From contig NZ_JABUQZ010000002.1 of NCBI RefSeq assembly GCF_013342145.1, forward strand, positions 115,539 through 179,538: a stretch of 64,000 nt of DNA, given 5' to 3'. Position numbers and translations under genes: made by a program. Positions 53,639 to 63,036 of the stretch are shown here, piece after piece. The notes beneath the pieces were generated by a model, which saw only the letters and a list, made by a program, of their open reading frames with translations, did not search any database and was not told where the DNA came from. Origin of the DNA: Haloterrigena gelatinilytica (GTDB lineage: Archaea > Halobacteriota > Halobacteria > Halobacteriales > Natrialbaceae). Every line of letters begins with the position of its first letter. Within the stretch, counting starts at the first letter, position 1.

Positions 53639-54668
53639 GCGTGGGAAGGTCCGTCGCCGCGGCCGATCTCGAGCGGGAGCGATGCGGACGGTTCGAACGT
53701 CGGAGACCGCTTCCACTGTGTGCACTGTGTAGAATGTGTAACCCGTCTTCAATCTGCGGGCTGACGGCTCCGCGATCGGTTCGAAGCGGGATTCCGCGGA
53801 CGGCGTTCCGCCATTGACGTGGGACGGGTCGTCCACGGTCCGAACGTCGGAAACAGTGCAAACGGTTCGGACCTCGAGCACGGTTCAAACGGTGTCCACA
53901 GTTCGAACTGTGTCGGGCTAGCGGGATCGGGTCGGTAGCCGCCCGCGCGAACGCTGCTCGAGGTGGAAACCGTCTACACAGTGGAGACATCGGATCAGTC
54001 ACGGGTCGTGATCGACGCGATCGGACGCGGCGAGTTACACGCCTATCATTCGGGTGAGATAACTTAACAGTAGTGGAAACCGTCCACACATTCTATACAG
54101 TGTGAACGGTTTACCGTCTCAGAGAACTCGACACAGTGTAGACGGTGTGATTCTCAGACAGTCTTCAATCAGAATACCGGCTTTACAACCGATTATTGAT
54201 GTTTGGAGATGTTTACACGGTTCAAACATTGTACAAAGTGTAGGCCGTGTGCAAGTCGTCAGCGGTGTACACAGCCTACGAATTGTACTCGGTACTCGCA
54301 CGGCGAGGAACCGAACTGAAACGCCGAGGCGACCGACTCCGATCGACTGAACTCGAAGGAACATCCTACTGTCTAGAATGTGTACACAATGTGAACTGCC
54401 TAATCTTCCAGACTGTATTCGTAACCGATAGCTCGAGCAGAGGCAGTTGTATAGGACGTCAGGTGGTAGTGAAACCGATTCATTCGTACGAGAGATACTC
54501 GACACAGTGTAGACAGTCCACACATTGTACACCGTCTCGGCTGTGAGAAGACACGGCGGCCGGTCCGGAGGAACGGCGGAATCCACCGGACGAGGCCAAT
54601 ATTCAAGGTGCCGTATTCGGAGTGTACCCATATATGAATACGTCGCGCGCGCTCGAGGTGAGTGGTCG
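53639..54668. other. 1-kb non-coding region with palindromic repeat array
   Basis: Lies between parA and the HerA-like gene. No reading frame is credible: frames through it only echo the repeats (runs such as YTVHTVEAVSDVRTV). It serves as the divergent upstream region of both genes. A TATA-like CATATATG at 54628-54635 lies about 37 bases before the HerA-like start. Confidence 0.7.
53689..54537. repeat. irregular array of TGTGTAGACNGT-type palindromes
   Basis: About ten copies or half-copies of a 12-bp motif TGTGTAGACNGT (reverse ACNGTCTACACA). Clear members: 53963-53989, 54072-54115 (inverted arms CCGTCCACAC/GTGTGAACGG), 54126-54149, 54209-54252, 54369-54399 and 54497-54537; the flanks GACACAGTGTAGAC at 54130 and 54501 are identical over 14 bases. 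Earlier copies (53689-53746, 53837-53915) have a GTTCGAAC or GGTYCGAACGTCGGA core. Spacing is irregular. Best explained as a ParA-linked partition site or operator array. Confidence 0.7.
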
Positions 54669-56477
54669 GTGAGCGACCAGCGCCAGATTCTAGTCGGCGA
54701 AACCGACGACGGGTCGGAGCTTCGGCTCCCGGTCGTCGAACTGCTGACCGGTCGCGGGTTCGTCACCGGCAAGTCGGGATCCGGGAAGTCCAACACCGCG
54801 TCGGTCATCGCCGAGGAGTTACTCGAGGCCGGCTTCCCCCTCCTGATCGTCGACACCGACGGCGAGTACTACGGGCTCAAGGAGGAGTACGAGATGCTCC
54901 ACGCCGGCGCCGACGAGGAGTGCGACATCCAGATCGGACCGGAGCACGCCGAACAGATGGCGAGCCTCGCACTCGAGGAGAACGTCCCGATCATCTTGGA
55001 CGTCTCGGGTTACCTCGACGAGGACGTGGCCGACGAACTGCTGCGCAAGATCGCCCGCCAACTGTTCGTCAAGGAGAAGAAGATGAAGAAGCCCTTCCTG
55101 CTCGTGGTCGAGGAGGTCCACGAGTACATCCCGGAGGGCGGCGGCGTCGGCGAGACGGGGAACCTGCTGATCAAGATCAGCAAGCGCGGCCGCAAACACG
55201 GGCTGGGCATTCTGGGGATCAGCCAGCGGCCCGCCGACGTCAAGAAGGACTTCATCACGCAGGCCAACTGGCTGGTCTGGCACCGGCTGACCTGGGACAA
55301 CGACACCAAAGTCGTCGGGCGGATCATCGACACCGAGTACTCGGAGCTCGTCTCCGAGCTGAACGACGGGCAGGCGTTCGTCCAGACCGACTGGACCGAG
55401 GTCGACGTCCGGAAGGTCCAGTTCCGCCGCAAGCGGACCTTCGACGCGGGCGCGACCCCCGGACTCGACGACTTCGAGCGTCCCGAACTGAAGTCGGTCT
55501 CCGACGCGTTGGTCGGCGACCTCGAGAACATCTCCGAGCGCAAGGAGCGCGAACAGGACCGGATCAACGAACTCGAGGCCGAACTCGAGAAGAAGGATAA
55601 ACGCATCGAGACCTTAGAGGACGAACTCGAGTCGGCCCGGGACGTCTCGTCGGCGGCCAAGCAGATGGCCGACGCGCTGACCGGGAAGGAGACGGTCCAG
55701 GCCCAACTCGGCGGCGGGAACGACGAGGAACTGCGTCGCCTCCACGACGAGATCGTCGACCTCGAGGACGAGCGCGACGAGCTTCGAGCGGAACTCGAGG
55801 AGCGAGACGAGCGCATCGAGACGCTGGAGACGACCCTCGAGTCGCGAACGGAGACCGTCGAGCGACTCCGCGAGGAAAACGAGCGGCTTCGGGACCGCGT
55901 TCGCGAACTCGAGGAGAGCGAGACCGAGTCCGACCCCGAGACGACCACGACGGAGTCGGACGACGAGATCGTCCACGCCGGCGGCGACGCCATCGAGTTC
56001 GGGTTCACGTCGATCCGCGAGGAACTCGAGAAGCGGGACGAGGCGACGAGCGACGGCGACCGCGACGGGACTACGCGAGACGACACCGAGCGGACGGAGT
56101 TCGAACGGAACGAAGCCAAACGGAACGCGGTCGAACGGAACGAGGCCGAGCGAGACGAGCGGGCGACGAGCGCGAGCGAACGCCCGTCGTTCGAAGCCCT
56201 GTTCGAGGGCGATTGGATCGACGAGCGACTCGAGACGGCGGCCGGGCAGTCCCAGTGTACGGCGGCGACCGGACGACGCGCGCTGGCCGTCCTGGCCCGA
56301 GACGGACCGCTCGAGACGGCGGTCCTCGCCGAACGAGTCGATCGATCGACGGTCGCCGTCCAGAGTCTCCTCTCGGAACTGCGGACCGAAGGCGTCCTCG
56401 ACCGGCCCACCGAACGGACCTACACGCTCAGCGACGACGTCCGCGGGGAGCTGACCGCCGCGGCGCGGGTCGACTAA
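54669..56477 (+). CDS. HerA/FtsK-like ATPase with coiled coil and C-terminal winged helix
   Basis: A 602-residue protein. HerA-type core: GKSGSGKSNTASVIAEELLE Walker A (34-41), VDTDGEYYGLKEEY, Walker B LLVVEEVHEYIP (about 144-155), and KHGLGILGISQRPADVKKDF. From about 280 to 480 heptad-rich coiled coil (ERIETLEDELESARD and similar), then a disordered charged stretch, and a terminal winged helix CTAATGRRALAVLARDGPLE, TAVLAERVDRSTVAVQSLLS. It probably forms a DNA-pumping ring tied to DNA by the wHTH. It begins with GTG 54669, next to the repeat array and parA. Confidence 0.85.
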   Translation: MSDQRQILVGETDDGSELRLPVVELLTGRGFVTGKSGSGKSNTASVIAEELLEAGFPLLIVDTDGEYYGLKEEYEMLHAGADEECDIQIGPEHAEQMASLALEENVPIILDVSGYLDEDVADELLRKIARQLFVKEKKMKKPFLLVVEEVHEYIPEGGGVGETGNLLIKISKRGRKHGLGILGISQRPADVKKDFITQANWLVWHRLTWDNDTKVVGRIIDTEYSELVSELNDGQAFVQTDWTEVDVRKVQFRRKRTFDAGATPGLDDFERPELKSVSDALVGDLENISERKEREQDRINELEAELEKKDKRIETLEDELESARDVSSAAKQMADALTGKETVQAQLGGGNDEELRRLHDEIVDLEDERDELRAELEERDERIETLETTLESRTETVERLREENERLRDRVRELEESETESDPETTTTESDDEIVHAGGDAIEFGFTSIREELEKRDEATSDGDRDGTTRDDTERTEFERNEAKRNAVERNEAERDERATSASERPSFEALFEGDWIDERLETAAGQSQCTAATGRRALAVLARDGPLETAVLAERVDRSTVAVQSLLSELRTEGVLDRPTERTYTLSDDVRGELTAAARVD

Positions 56478-56487
56478 CGTTCGCGAC

Positions 56488-57597
56488 TCACCATCGGAGC
56501 CGATCGCCGACGGCCTCGATCGCGGCCGGATCGACTCCCCGGTGGACCGGCAGGACGACGGTCTCTCGAGCCAGTCGCCGCGCGACCGCGTAGGCCGGAT
56601 CGTCGCGGACGGTCGCGGCGAGTCGCGGCCACGTGTGGGCGGCGACTCCGCACCGCTCGAGCGCCGCGACGAGTCGCTGCGGCGAGTCCGTCCGGAGGGG
56701 GAAGACCTGCGGACAGATCCCTTCGGGAAGGGTCTCGTGGTAGGGTTCGACGCCGGACCGGGAATCGAAGCAGCGTCGCCACGCGAGGTAGTTGGTCCGG
56801 CGGGCGCGACGGATCACCGTCGGATCGGCGGCGTCGACGACGGCCGCCGAGACCCTCGACATCGGCGTCTTTCCGGCCTCGTACCGCGCCTTCGGATCCG
56901 GGACCGACGCCGCTCGCTCGGCGACCAGCCGCTCGACCGTCCGGCGGACCGTCGCGTTCGCTGCGAGGAGGTCGCCGGCGACCGACTCGAGGACGTGCCG
57001 GCAGTCGTCGACCCCGAACTCGTCGCGGACGCCGGCGAACGACGACGGCTCGAGTCGAGCGGCGACGGACTCGTCGTTGCAGTAGAGGACGGCGCCGTCC
57101 GGAATCGGCAACAGCTTTCGGAGACTCGTGATACCGAGGTGACCGCGGGTGCCGAGTAACGTGCCGTTATCGACGCTGAGCGGTGCGTGCGCGTTGTCGT
57201 CGATATGATAGCAGTCGCGGTCGTCGAGCAGCGACGCGACCGATTCGAGCCCGGGCTGGGGAAACCCGAAGTAGTCGACCGTCACGACCGCGGCCGTCTC
57301 GTCGTCGAGCCGCTCGCCGAGGTCGGCGCGGTTCGGGGCGAGCGTCTCCCGAACGCGGTAGTACCGGGGCTCGAGCCCGAGATCGCGAAACGGTTCGACG
57401 ACCGCGTCCGGCAGGTACGCGGGAACGAGGACGTTCTCGCCGGGAGAGACGAGTCCGGAAAGTCCGTCGTAGAGCGCTGCCTTTCCGGAGCCGTAGAACG
57501 AGAAGTCGGTGGCGTAGCGCTCGAGAAACGGTTCGATTCCCGTCGCCCGCCGGCCGGACGGCGTTCGGGCGAGCAGCGACGGCTGCTCACTGATCAT
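56488..57597 (-). CDS. DegT-like PLP-dependent aminotransferase
   Basis: A 369-residue fold-type I PLP protein. FYGSGKAALYDGLSGLVSPG, ENVLVPAYLPDAVVEPFRDL, TVDYFGFPQPGLESVASLLD, DDNAHAPLSVDNGTLLGTRG and SLRKLLPIPDGAVLYC with the Schiff-base Lys (K161) follow the DegT/EryC1 layout, but it is shorter and more divergent than the homologue at 30422-31597. Start ATG 57597. Possibly supplies an amino sugar for the glycan genes across the divergent promoter at 57.6-57.8 kb. Confidence 0.83.
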   Translation of the reverse strand: MISEQPSLLARTPSGRRATGIEPFLERYATDFSFYGSGKAALYDGLSGLVSPGENVLVPAYLPDAVVEPFRDLGLEPRYYRVRETLAPNRADLGERLDDETAAVVTVDYFGFPQPGLESVASLLDDRDCYHIDDNAHAPLSVDNGTLLGTRGHLGITSLRKLLPIPDGAVLYCNDESVAARLEPSSFAGVRDEFGVDDCRHVLESVAGDLLAANATVRRTVERLVAERAASVPDPKARYEAGKTPMSRVSAAVVDAADPTVIRRARRTNYLAWRRCFDSRSGVEPYHETLPEGICPQVFPLRTDSPQRLVAALERCGVAAHTWPRLAATVRDDPAYAVARRLARETVVLPVHRGVDPAAIEAVGDRLRW

Positions 57598-57817
57598 AGT
57601 GGTATCCCATCGAAGGACGGTATATATCGCGGTGACCCTCTCGACCGAAATGCCGCGATTGACAAGGTCGTGGGAATAGAAACCATACCACAAATGATGA
57701 GCAATAGATAATTACTCGAGAACACCATCGGAAATACCCGTCATTGCTGTGAGCAGCCTAAACATACGGGAACAAAACAATCGGATAACAAAACAGGGGA
57801 GAGTTCCTCCCGTGTCT

Positions 57818-59440
57818 ATGGGAGCTTCGGCAACCGAAACTGAACTCGAGCTGCTCGTGGTCGGGCTCGACGGCTGCTGTCGATCGGTGCTCGAGCCGCT
57901 GTTCGAGGCGGACGAGATTCCGACGATCGAGCGGCTGATCGAGACCGGGACGAGCGGCCCATTGGAGTCACAGATCCCGCCGTGGACGGCGAGCGCCTGG
58001 CCGTCGATCTACACGGGAAAGAATCCGGGGAAACACGGCGTCTACGACTTCCTCTCGTTCGACGGCTACGACTGGGACGTGGTGAACGCGACCCACGTCC
58101 GGGAGCGGCCGGTCTGGGAGTTACTCGACGAGTACGGCCTCTCGAGCGTCGTCGTCAACGTTCCCGTCACGCATCCGCCGCGGGAATTCGACGGCGCGCT
58201 GATTCCGGGCCTGACCGCGCCGGAGGATCCCCCCTGCCATCCGGAAGGAATCCTCGAGGACGTGAAGCTGGCCAGCGACGGCTACCACGTCTATCCGCAG
58301 GGGACCGACGCGCCGGACCAGTCGATCGAGAGCTACGAGCGGACGATCGAGGATCGCGGCTCGGCGTTTCGCTACCTCGCTCGACGGATCGAGCCCGAGT
58401 TCGGGTTCCTCCAGTTCCAGGCGACCGACACCGTCTTCCACGAGCGGCCGGGCGACAAGGCGGCCATCGAGGCCGTCTACCGCGCGGTCGATCGGCAGCT
58501 TCGGGAGACGCTCGCGGACACCGACCCGGAAAACGTCCTGCTCGTCAGCGATCACGGGATCGGCAAAGTGACCGGCCGCGAGTTCCGCGTCAACGAGTTC
58601 CTGCGCGAGCAGGGGCACGTCGCGGTCGAGAGCGGCGGCGGCATGCCGAACTGGTCGACGACGTGGGAGAACGAGTTGCTCGAGGGCGAGACGGCCGGCG
58701 ACGACGAGACGAGCGCGCTCGAGCGCGCGATGAACGCCGCCGCGAAGGTCGGGATTACGACCCAGCGAGTCGCCGCGGCGCTCGATACGGTCGGGCTGAA
58801 GGAGCCGATCGGCAAGCGAGTTCCGAACGGCATGATTCAGGCGGCGAGCGAGCGGGTCGACTTCCCCGAGTCGACGGCGTACGTCCGCTCGAAGAGCGAA
58901 CTCGGCGTGCGGATCAACCTCGAGGGCCGCGAGCCGAGCGGGCAGGTGCCCGAATCCGACTACGAGGCGGTCAGATCCGAGCTGATCGACCGACTCTCGG
59001 CCGTTCGAACGCCCGACGGCGAGCCGATGTTCGAGGCCGTCGAGCCGCGGGAGACGTACTTCGAGGGGCCGTACGTGGACGAGGCGCCGGACATTCTGAC
59101 GGTCCCCGCCGATTTCGACAACGCGATCGTCGCCGACGTCGGCACCGAGCAGTTCGGCGAGCCGATGGAGCCGTGGAACCACAAGCGAACCGGCATCGTC
59201 GCCGCCGCGGGGAGCGACGTCGACGAGTCGGTCTCGCTCGGGGGGGCGACGATCTTCGACGTCGCGCCGACGATCTGTGCGCTGTTCGACGTCCCGATCG
59301 ACGCCGAGATGGACGGCGCGGCGCTGCCGGTCGTCGACGCCGGAGAGGAGACGACGTATCCCGATTACGAACCCGATCCGATCCGCGCGACCGACGACGG
59401 GGCCGTCGAAGACCACCTCTCGGACCTGGGGTATCTCTGA
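57818..59440 (+). CDS. alkaline-phosphatase-superfamily protein (phosphodiesterase/nucleotide pyrophosphatase type)
   Basis: A 540-residue enzyme. Metal and catalytic elements: VVGLDGC with the first Asp (D18), the nucleophile Thr in PPWTASAWPSIYTGKNPGKH (T57), HGVYDFLSFDGY, and LLVSDHGIGKVTGREFRVNE (Asp-His pair, about 245). A final metal His appears in the last third (PWNHKRTGIVAA). No signal peptide, so it may act in the cytoplasm on activated sugar or lipid phosphates. An upstream GTG (57749) is a possible alternative start. It precedes the FemAB-like gene by 2 bases. Confidence 0.85.
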   Translation: MGASATETELELLVVGLDGCCRSVLEPLFEADEIPTIERLIETGTSGPLESQIPPWTASAWPSIYTGKNPGKHGVYDFLSFDGYDWDVVNATHVRERPVWELLDEYGLSSVVVNVPVTHPPREFDGALIPGLTAPEDPPCHPEGILEDVKLASDGYHVYPQGTDAPDQSIESYERTIEDRGSAFRYLARRIEPEFGFLQFQATDTVFHERPGDKAAIEAVYRAVDRQLRETLADTDPENVLLVSDHGIGKVTGREFRVNEFLREQGHVAVESGGGMPNWSTTWENELLEGETAGDDETSALERAMNAAAKVGITTQRVAAALDTVGLKEPIGKRVPNGMIQAASERVDFPESTAYVRSKSELGVRINLEGREPSGQVPESDYEAVRSELIDRLSAVRTPDGEPMFEAVEPRETYFEGPYVDEAPDILTVPADFDNAIVADVGTEQFGEPMEPWNHKRTGIVAAAGSDVDESVSLGGATIFDVAPTICALFDVPIDAEMDGAALPVVDAGEETTYPDYEPDPIRATDDGAVEDHLSDLGYL

Positions 59441-59442
59441 CG

Positions 59443-60453
59443 ATGAGTATCGAAGTCACCACGCTCGATCCGCGGACCGACGCCGACGAGTGGAATCGAT
59501 ACGTCGAGCGCTCGGACGGGACGAACCCGTTCTACCGAGCCGAAGCGCTCCGCCTGCAGGCGACGGACACCGGGACGACGCCGCACCTGCTCGCCGGGTT
59601 CAAGGGCCAGGAACCGATCGGGCTCTTCCCCGTCTTCGAGTACGGGAAGGGACCGGTCACCGGCGCGTTCTCGCCGGCGCCGTTCTCGTGGTCCTGTTAC
59701 CTCGGGCCGGCGCTGCTGAACGTCGACAAACTCAAACAGCGCAAGGCCGACCGCCGAACGCGGCGGTTCCTCGAGGGCTGTCTCGCCTACATCGATCAGG
59801 AACTCTCGCCGCTGTACGCCAAGTTCGTCACCGCCGAGTTCGACGACGTGCGACCGTTCGCCTGGAACGAGTACACCGTCGAACCGGGCTACACCTACGT
59901 CGTCGACCTCGAGGGAAGCGAGGACGACCTGTTGAAGCGGTTCAGCAGCGACGCGCGGAGCAACGTCCGCAACGCCGATCCGGACGCCTACGTGGTCGAA
60001 GAGGGTGACGGGGACGACGTCGAGCGCATCGTCGAGCAGGTCGCGGCCCGCTACGAGAGCCAGGGCAAGCCGTTCCAGTTGAGCAAGGGGTTCGCCCGCT
60101 CGATGTACGAACGGCTGCCCGACGGCGCGATCCGGCCGTACGCCTGTCGCGTCGACGGGACGTTCGTCGGCGGGATTCTCGTGGTCGAATCCGATCGGAC
60201 CCGCTACCGGTGGCAGGGCGGGGTCAAACCCGATACCGACGTCGACGTCCCGATCAACGACCTGCTCGACTGGCACGTCATGCGCGACGGCCTTCGCGAC
60301 GGGCTCGAGCGGTACGACCTCGTCGGCGCCGGCGTCCCGAGCATCAACCGATACAAGGCGAAGTTCAACCCCCGCCTCGAGACGCACTACGAGATCACGT
60401 CGGGTTCGTTCGGGATCGATCTGGTGGTCGACCGCTACCAAAAACACAGCTGA
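59443..60453 (+). CDS. FemAB/BioF2-like acyl- or aminoacyltransferase
   Basis: A 336-residue protein of the double-GNAT fold seen in FemX/FemAB. GTNPFYRAEALRLQATDTGT, GFKGQEPIGLFPVFEYGKGP in the first half, and ARYESQGKPFQLSKGFARSM, RVDGTFVGGILVVESDRTRY, RWQGGVKPDTDVDVPINDLL in the second are characteristic. In bacteria the family builds peptide bridges; in archaea with no peptidoglycan it probably modifies envelope glycans. The ATG at 59443 is 2 bases after the phosphatase-like gene stop, so the genes form an operon. Confidence 0.85.
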   Translation: MSIEVTTLDPRTDADEWNRYVERSDGTNPFYRAEALRLQATDTGTTPHLLAGFKGQEPIGLFPVFEYGKGPVTGAFSPAPFSWSCYLGPALLNVDKLKQRKADRRTRRFLEGCLAYIDQELSPLYAKFVTAEFDDVRPFAWNEYTVEPGYTYVVDLEGSEDDLLKRFSSDARSNVRNADPDAYVVEEGDGDDVERIVEQVAARYESQGKPFQLSKGFARSMYERLPDGAIRPYACRVDGTFVGGILVVESDRTRYRWQGGVKPDTDVDVPINDLLDWHVMRDGLRDGLERYDLVGAGVPSINRYKAKFNPRLETHYEITSGSFGIDLVVDRYQKHS

Positions 60454-60486
60454 GCCCGCGGGTGGAAACCGGCGGCGCTCGGACGC

Positions 60487-60753
60487 TCAGTCGGCGAGCT
60501 GATACTTCGACTGCCGGGCGTCCTCGAGGTGGACGCGGCTGGTGACCAGGCCCGCGTCCTCGAGTTTGCCGAGCGCGTACCGGACGGTTCGAGCGCAGAG
60601 CCGGGATTCGGCGGCGATCTCCTCCTGGGTCATCGACCCCTCGTACTCGAGGACCTTGTAGACGAGTTTCGAACTGGGCGGCAGTTCGGTCAGCGACTCG
60701 GTCGGATCCGGGTCGTCGGCGTCGACCTCGGAGTCGGGTTCGGTCGCGCTCAT
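60487..60753 (-). CDS. MarR/TrmB-like winged-helix regulator
   Basis: An 88-residue protein: an acidic N-terminus (DSEVDADDPDPTES), then SSKLVYKVLEYEGSMTQEEI and AAESRLCARTVRYALGKLED forming the helix-turn-helix, and AGLVTSRVHLEDARQSKYQL the wing. It is short, with no effector domain, so it may need a partner. It converges with the FemAB-like operon. Confidence 0.82.
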   Translation of the reverse strand: MSATEPDSEVDADDPDPTESLTELPPSSKLVYKVLEYEGSMTQEEIAAESRLCARTVRYALGKLEDAGLVTSRVHLEDARQSKYQLAD

Positions 60754-61252
60754 CGCTGGCCCCGAGCGGTCGACTCGCGTCGCGTTGTGCGGGCGATACC
60801 CGGACCGAACGGCGGATCGGCCGACGGTCGGTCCGCGACTGCGGCGGTCCGATCGGACCGGCGGCCGGAAAGCGGACGGACTGTCTCCATTCGTACCCGG
60901 ATCAAAACGGGCGGTTCGTATATACGATATCGACAGTTCAGAAATCTAGGGAGCGGCTAACTCGGATATCGAACGGATAACGTGGAGCGAACGATCGACG
61001 ACGCGCCGGCTCGATCGGTGGCCGGCGGGGCGGAGCGACGAGGAGCGGTGGCTGTCGACGTCGACGCGGACCGTGGACGGCGGACGGTCGCCGGCCGGGA
61101 CGACCACCCGGTCGACGCTCGCGGCCTCGTCGCGGCCCGGTGAGAGTGGGAATCGGCGACGACGTCGGGACCGACAGCTGGCGATCCGACTGCTCGCTGA
61201 GACGGTCGATCGCTCGAGAACGGACGCGGTACCTGACGAACGACGAACGAAA
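60754..61252. other. intergenic stretch without a supportable gene
   Basis: About 500 bases. A TATA-like motif (TATATACG at about 60919-60927) lies near the winged-helix gene. A 53-codon rightward GTG frame at 60982-61143 has haloarchaeal codon bias but no domain pattern and no similarity I recognise; it may be coding or a relic. Confidence 0.45.
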
Positions 61253-61462
61253 TCAGCGGGCTTCCTTCGGGATGAAATCCGAAGTTTTCATTTCGCGGTA
61301 CGTCGCACAGTCGGGACAGGCGTGAACGACGTCGCGGTTATCCCCGAAGACGCGGGCGAACTGACGCGTCACCTGGTTCCCACAGTTGACACAGCGAGGG
61401 GCGGTCGTTTCCTGGCCGGACGTCATCGGCGTCCACTTCGCGTCGGTTGGTTCCGTCGACAT
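61253..61462 (-). CDS. 69-residue zinc-ribbon protein (DUF7563-like)
   Basis: Reads PRCVNCGNQVTRQFARVFGD and VHACPDCATYREMKTSDFIP. Two CxxC pairs (about C24/C27 and C49/C52) flank the conserved QFARVFGDN stretch that marks a haloarchaeal family I recall as DUF7563 (not verified). The ATG at 61462 gives a compact protein. Function unknown. Confidence 0.8.
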   Translation of the reverse strand: MSTEPTDAKWTPMTSGQETTAPRCVNCGNQVTRQFARVFGDNRDVVHACPDCATYREMKTSDFIPKEAR

Positions 61463-61854
61463 CAACAACTCGTAGCGACAGAACGGTATTTACTATAGAC
61501 TGCATAATCCCGCCGCTCGGCCGACCGCGCGGATATCGGTCGAGAAAATCAGTCTCGCGAGACAGTTTTGTAAACAGCAGTGTTACCCTCTCTCACGGTA
61601 GAAATTCAATATTTCTTTGTATTAACGGACTGTTTTACCCGGCGTGAGCGCCGGTTCGGCGACCGGTCTCGGCGACGCGCCGTGCGAACGATCGCAGTCG
61701 TCCTCGAGCGGAGGTCGGTCGAGGACAAATCCATCGGCTGCAATCGGGCGACAGCGGGCCCCGACGGGTCGGAATACGACGAAAACGACCGGAAAAACGC
61801 CCGACGGCAGTAGTAGCTGTATAATTATCCGGCGAATCCGGGAAGGGACCGTCA
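61463..61854. other. intergenic region with the glmU promoter
   Basis: 390 bases. A TATA-like TATAATTAT at 61820-61828 lies about 30 bases before the glmU ATG. An AT-rich run at 61565-61640 shows no gene. Nothing else recognised. Confidence 0.5.
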
Positions 61855-63036
61855 ATGCAAGCCGTTGTTCTTGCGGCGGGTGAGGGAACGCGAATCAGAC
61901 CGCTCTCCGCGACGTTGCCGAAACCGATGTTGCCGGTCGCCGACCGGCCGCTGGCCGCCCACACCGTCGACGCGGCCGTCGACGCGGGGGCGGACGAAAT
62001 CGTCCTCGTCGTCGGCTACGAGGCCGAGACCGTTCGCGACTACTTCGGCGACGAATATCGCGGGGTTCCGGTCTCGTACGCGGTCCAGACCGAACAGGCC
62101 GGGACGGCCCACGCCGTCGCCGCCGCTAAAGACCGCATCGACGGCCCGTTCGCCGTCCTGAACGGCGACAACCTCTACGATCCGGCGGCGATCGACCGAC
62201 TGTTCGCGAACTGTCCGGCCGTCGGCGCCGTCGAAGTGGCCGAGCCGCGGAATTACGGCGTCCTCAGCACCGAAGACGGTGTCGTCGACGACATCACCGA
62301 GAAACCGTCGGAGCCGCCGACGAACCTCGCCAACGCCGGCGCCTACGCCTTCCCCGAACGCGCCCGCGAGTGGCTCGAGGTCCCCGAAAGCGAGCGCGGC
62401 GAACACGAGATCACCGACGTGCTCGCGACGGTGCTCGACCGGTTCGCGGTGACGCCGATCGCCCTCGACCGGTGGCTCGACGTCGGCCGTCCCTGGGAAC
62501 TCCTCGCGGCCAACGAGTGGAAGCTCGCCGACCTCGACCGCCGGATCGACGGCCGAGTCAGCGACGACGCCCACCTCGAGGGCGACGTGGTCGTCGAGGA
62601 GGGGGCGACGGTGAAACCGGGAACCGTCATCGAGGGACCGGTTCTGATTCGCTCGGGTGCGACCGTCGGGCCGAACGCCTACGTCCGCGGCGCGACGCTG
62701 ATCGGCGAGGGCGCGTCGGTCGGCAACGCCGTCGAGATCGAGAACAGCGTTCTCTCACGTGACACCTCGGTCAGCCACCTCTCGTACGTCGGCGACAGCG
62801 TCCTCGGACGCGACGTCAACTTCGGCGCGGGGACGACGGTCGCGAACCGACGCCACGACGGGGCGATCGTCGAACTCACCGTCAAGGGCGAGCGCGTCCC
62901 GACGGGGCGACGCGAGTTCGGCGTCGTCGCCGGCGACGGCGCCAAGACCGGTATCAACTCGAGTCTGACCCCCGGGCTGAAACTCGCCACGGGAGCGACG
63001 ACGCGGCCCGGCGAGGTCGTCGAACGCGACGGGTAG
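61855..63036 (+). CDS. glmU: bifunctional sugar-1-phosphate nucleotidylyltransferase/acetyltransferase (GlmU-type)
   Basis: Makes UDP-GlcNAc from glucosamine-1-phosphate. The 393-residue enzyme has the N-terminal Rossmann pyrophosphorylase domain (VVLAAGEGTRIRPLSATLPK with KPMLPVADRPL, and FAVLNGDNLYDPAA), and a left-handed beta-helix with hexapeptide repeats (LIRSGATVGPNAYVRGATLI, GEGASVGNAVEIENSVLSRD) ending in GDGAKTGINSSLTPGLKLAT. Archaeal two-domain enzymes of this kind may act on glucose- or glucosamine-1-phosphate. The adjacent glmS supports the glucosamine pathway. Confidence 0.9.
   Translation: MQAVVLAAGEGTRIRPLSATLPKPMLPVADRPLAAHTVDAAVDAGADEIVLVVGYEAETVRDYFGDEYRGVPVSYAVQTEQAGTAHAVAAAKDRIDGPFAVLNGDNLYDPAAIDRLFANCPAVGAVEVAEPRNYGVLSTEDGVVDDITEKPSEPPTNLANAGAYAFPERAREWLEVPESERGEHEITDVLATVLDRFAVTPIALDRWLDVGRPWELLAANEWKLADLDRRIDGRVSDDAHLEGDVVVEEGATVKPGTVIEGPVLIRSGATVGPNAYVRGATLIGEGASVGNAVEIENSVLSRDTSVSHLSYVGDSVLGRDVNFGAGTTVANRRHDGAIVELTVKGERVPTGRREFGVVAGDGAKTGINSSLTPGLKLATGATTRPGEVVERDG

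Noticed and set aside
53689..54537. The repeat array as a CRISPR
   Set aside because: Repeats are short, palindromic and unevenly spaced, spacers are absent, and no cas gene is near.
60982..61143. A 53-codon GTG frame
   Set aside because: Codon bias is suggestive, but no similarity or motif supports it; left as an intergenic note.
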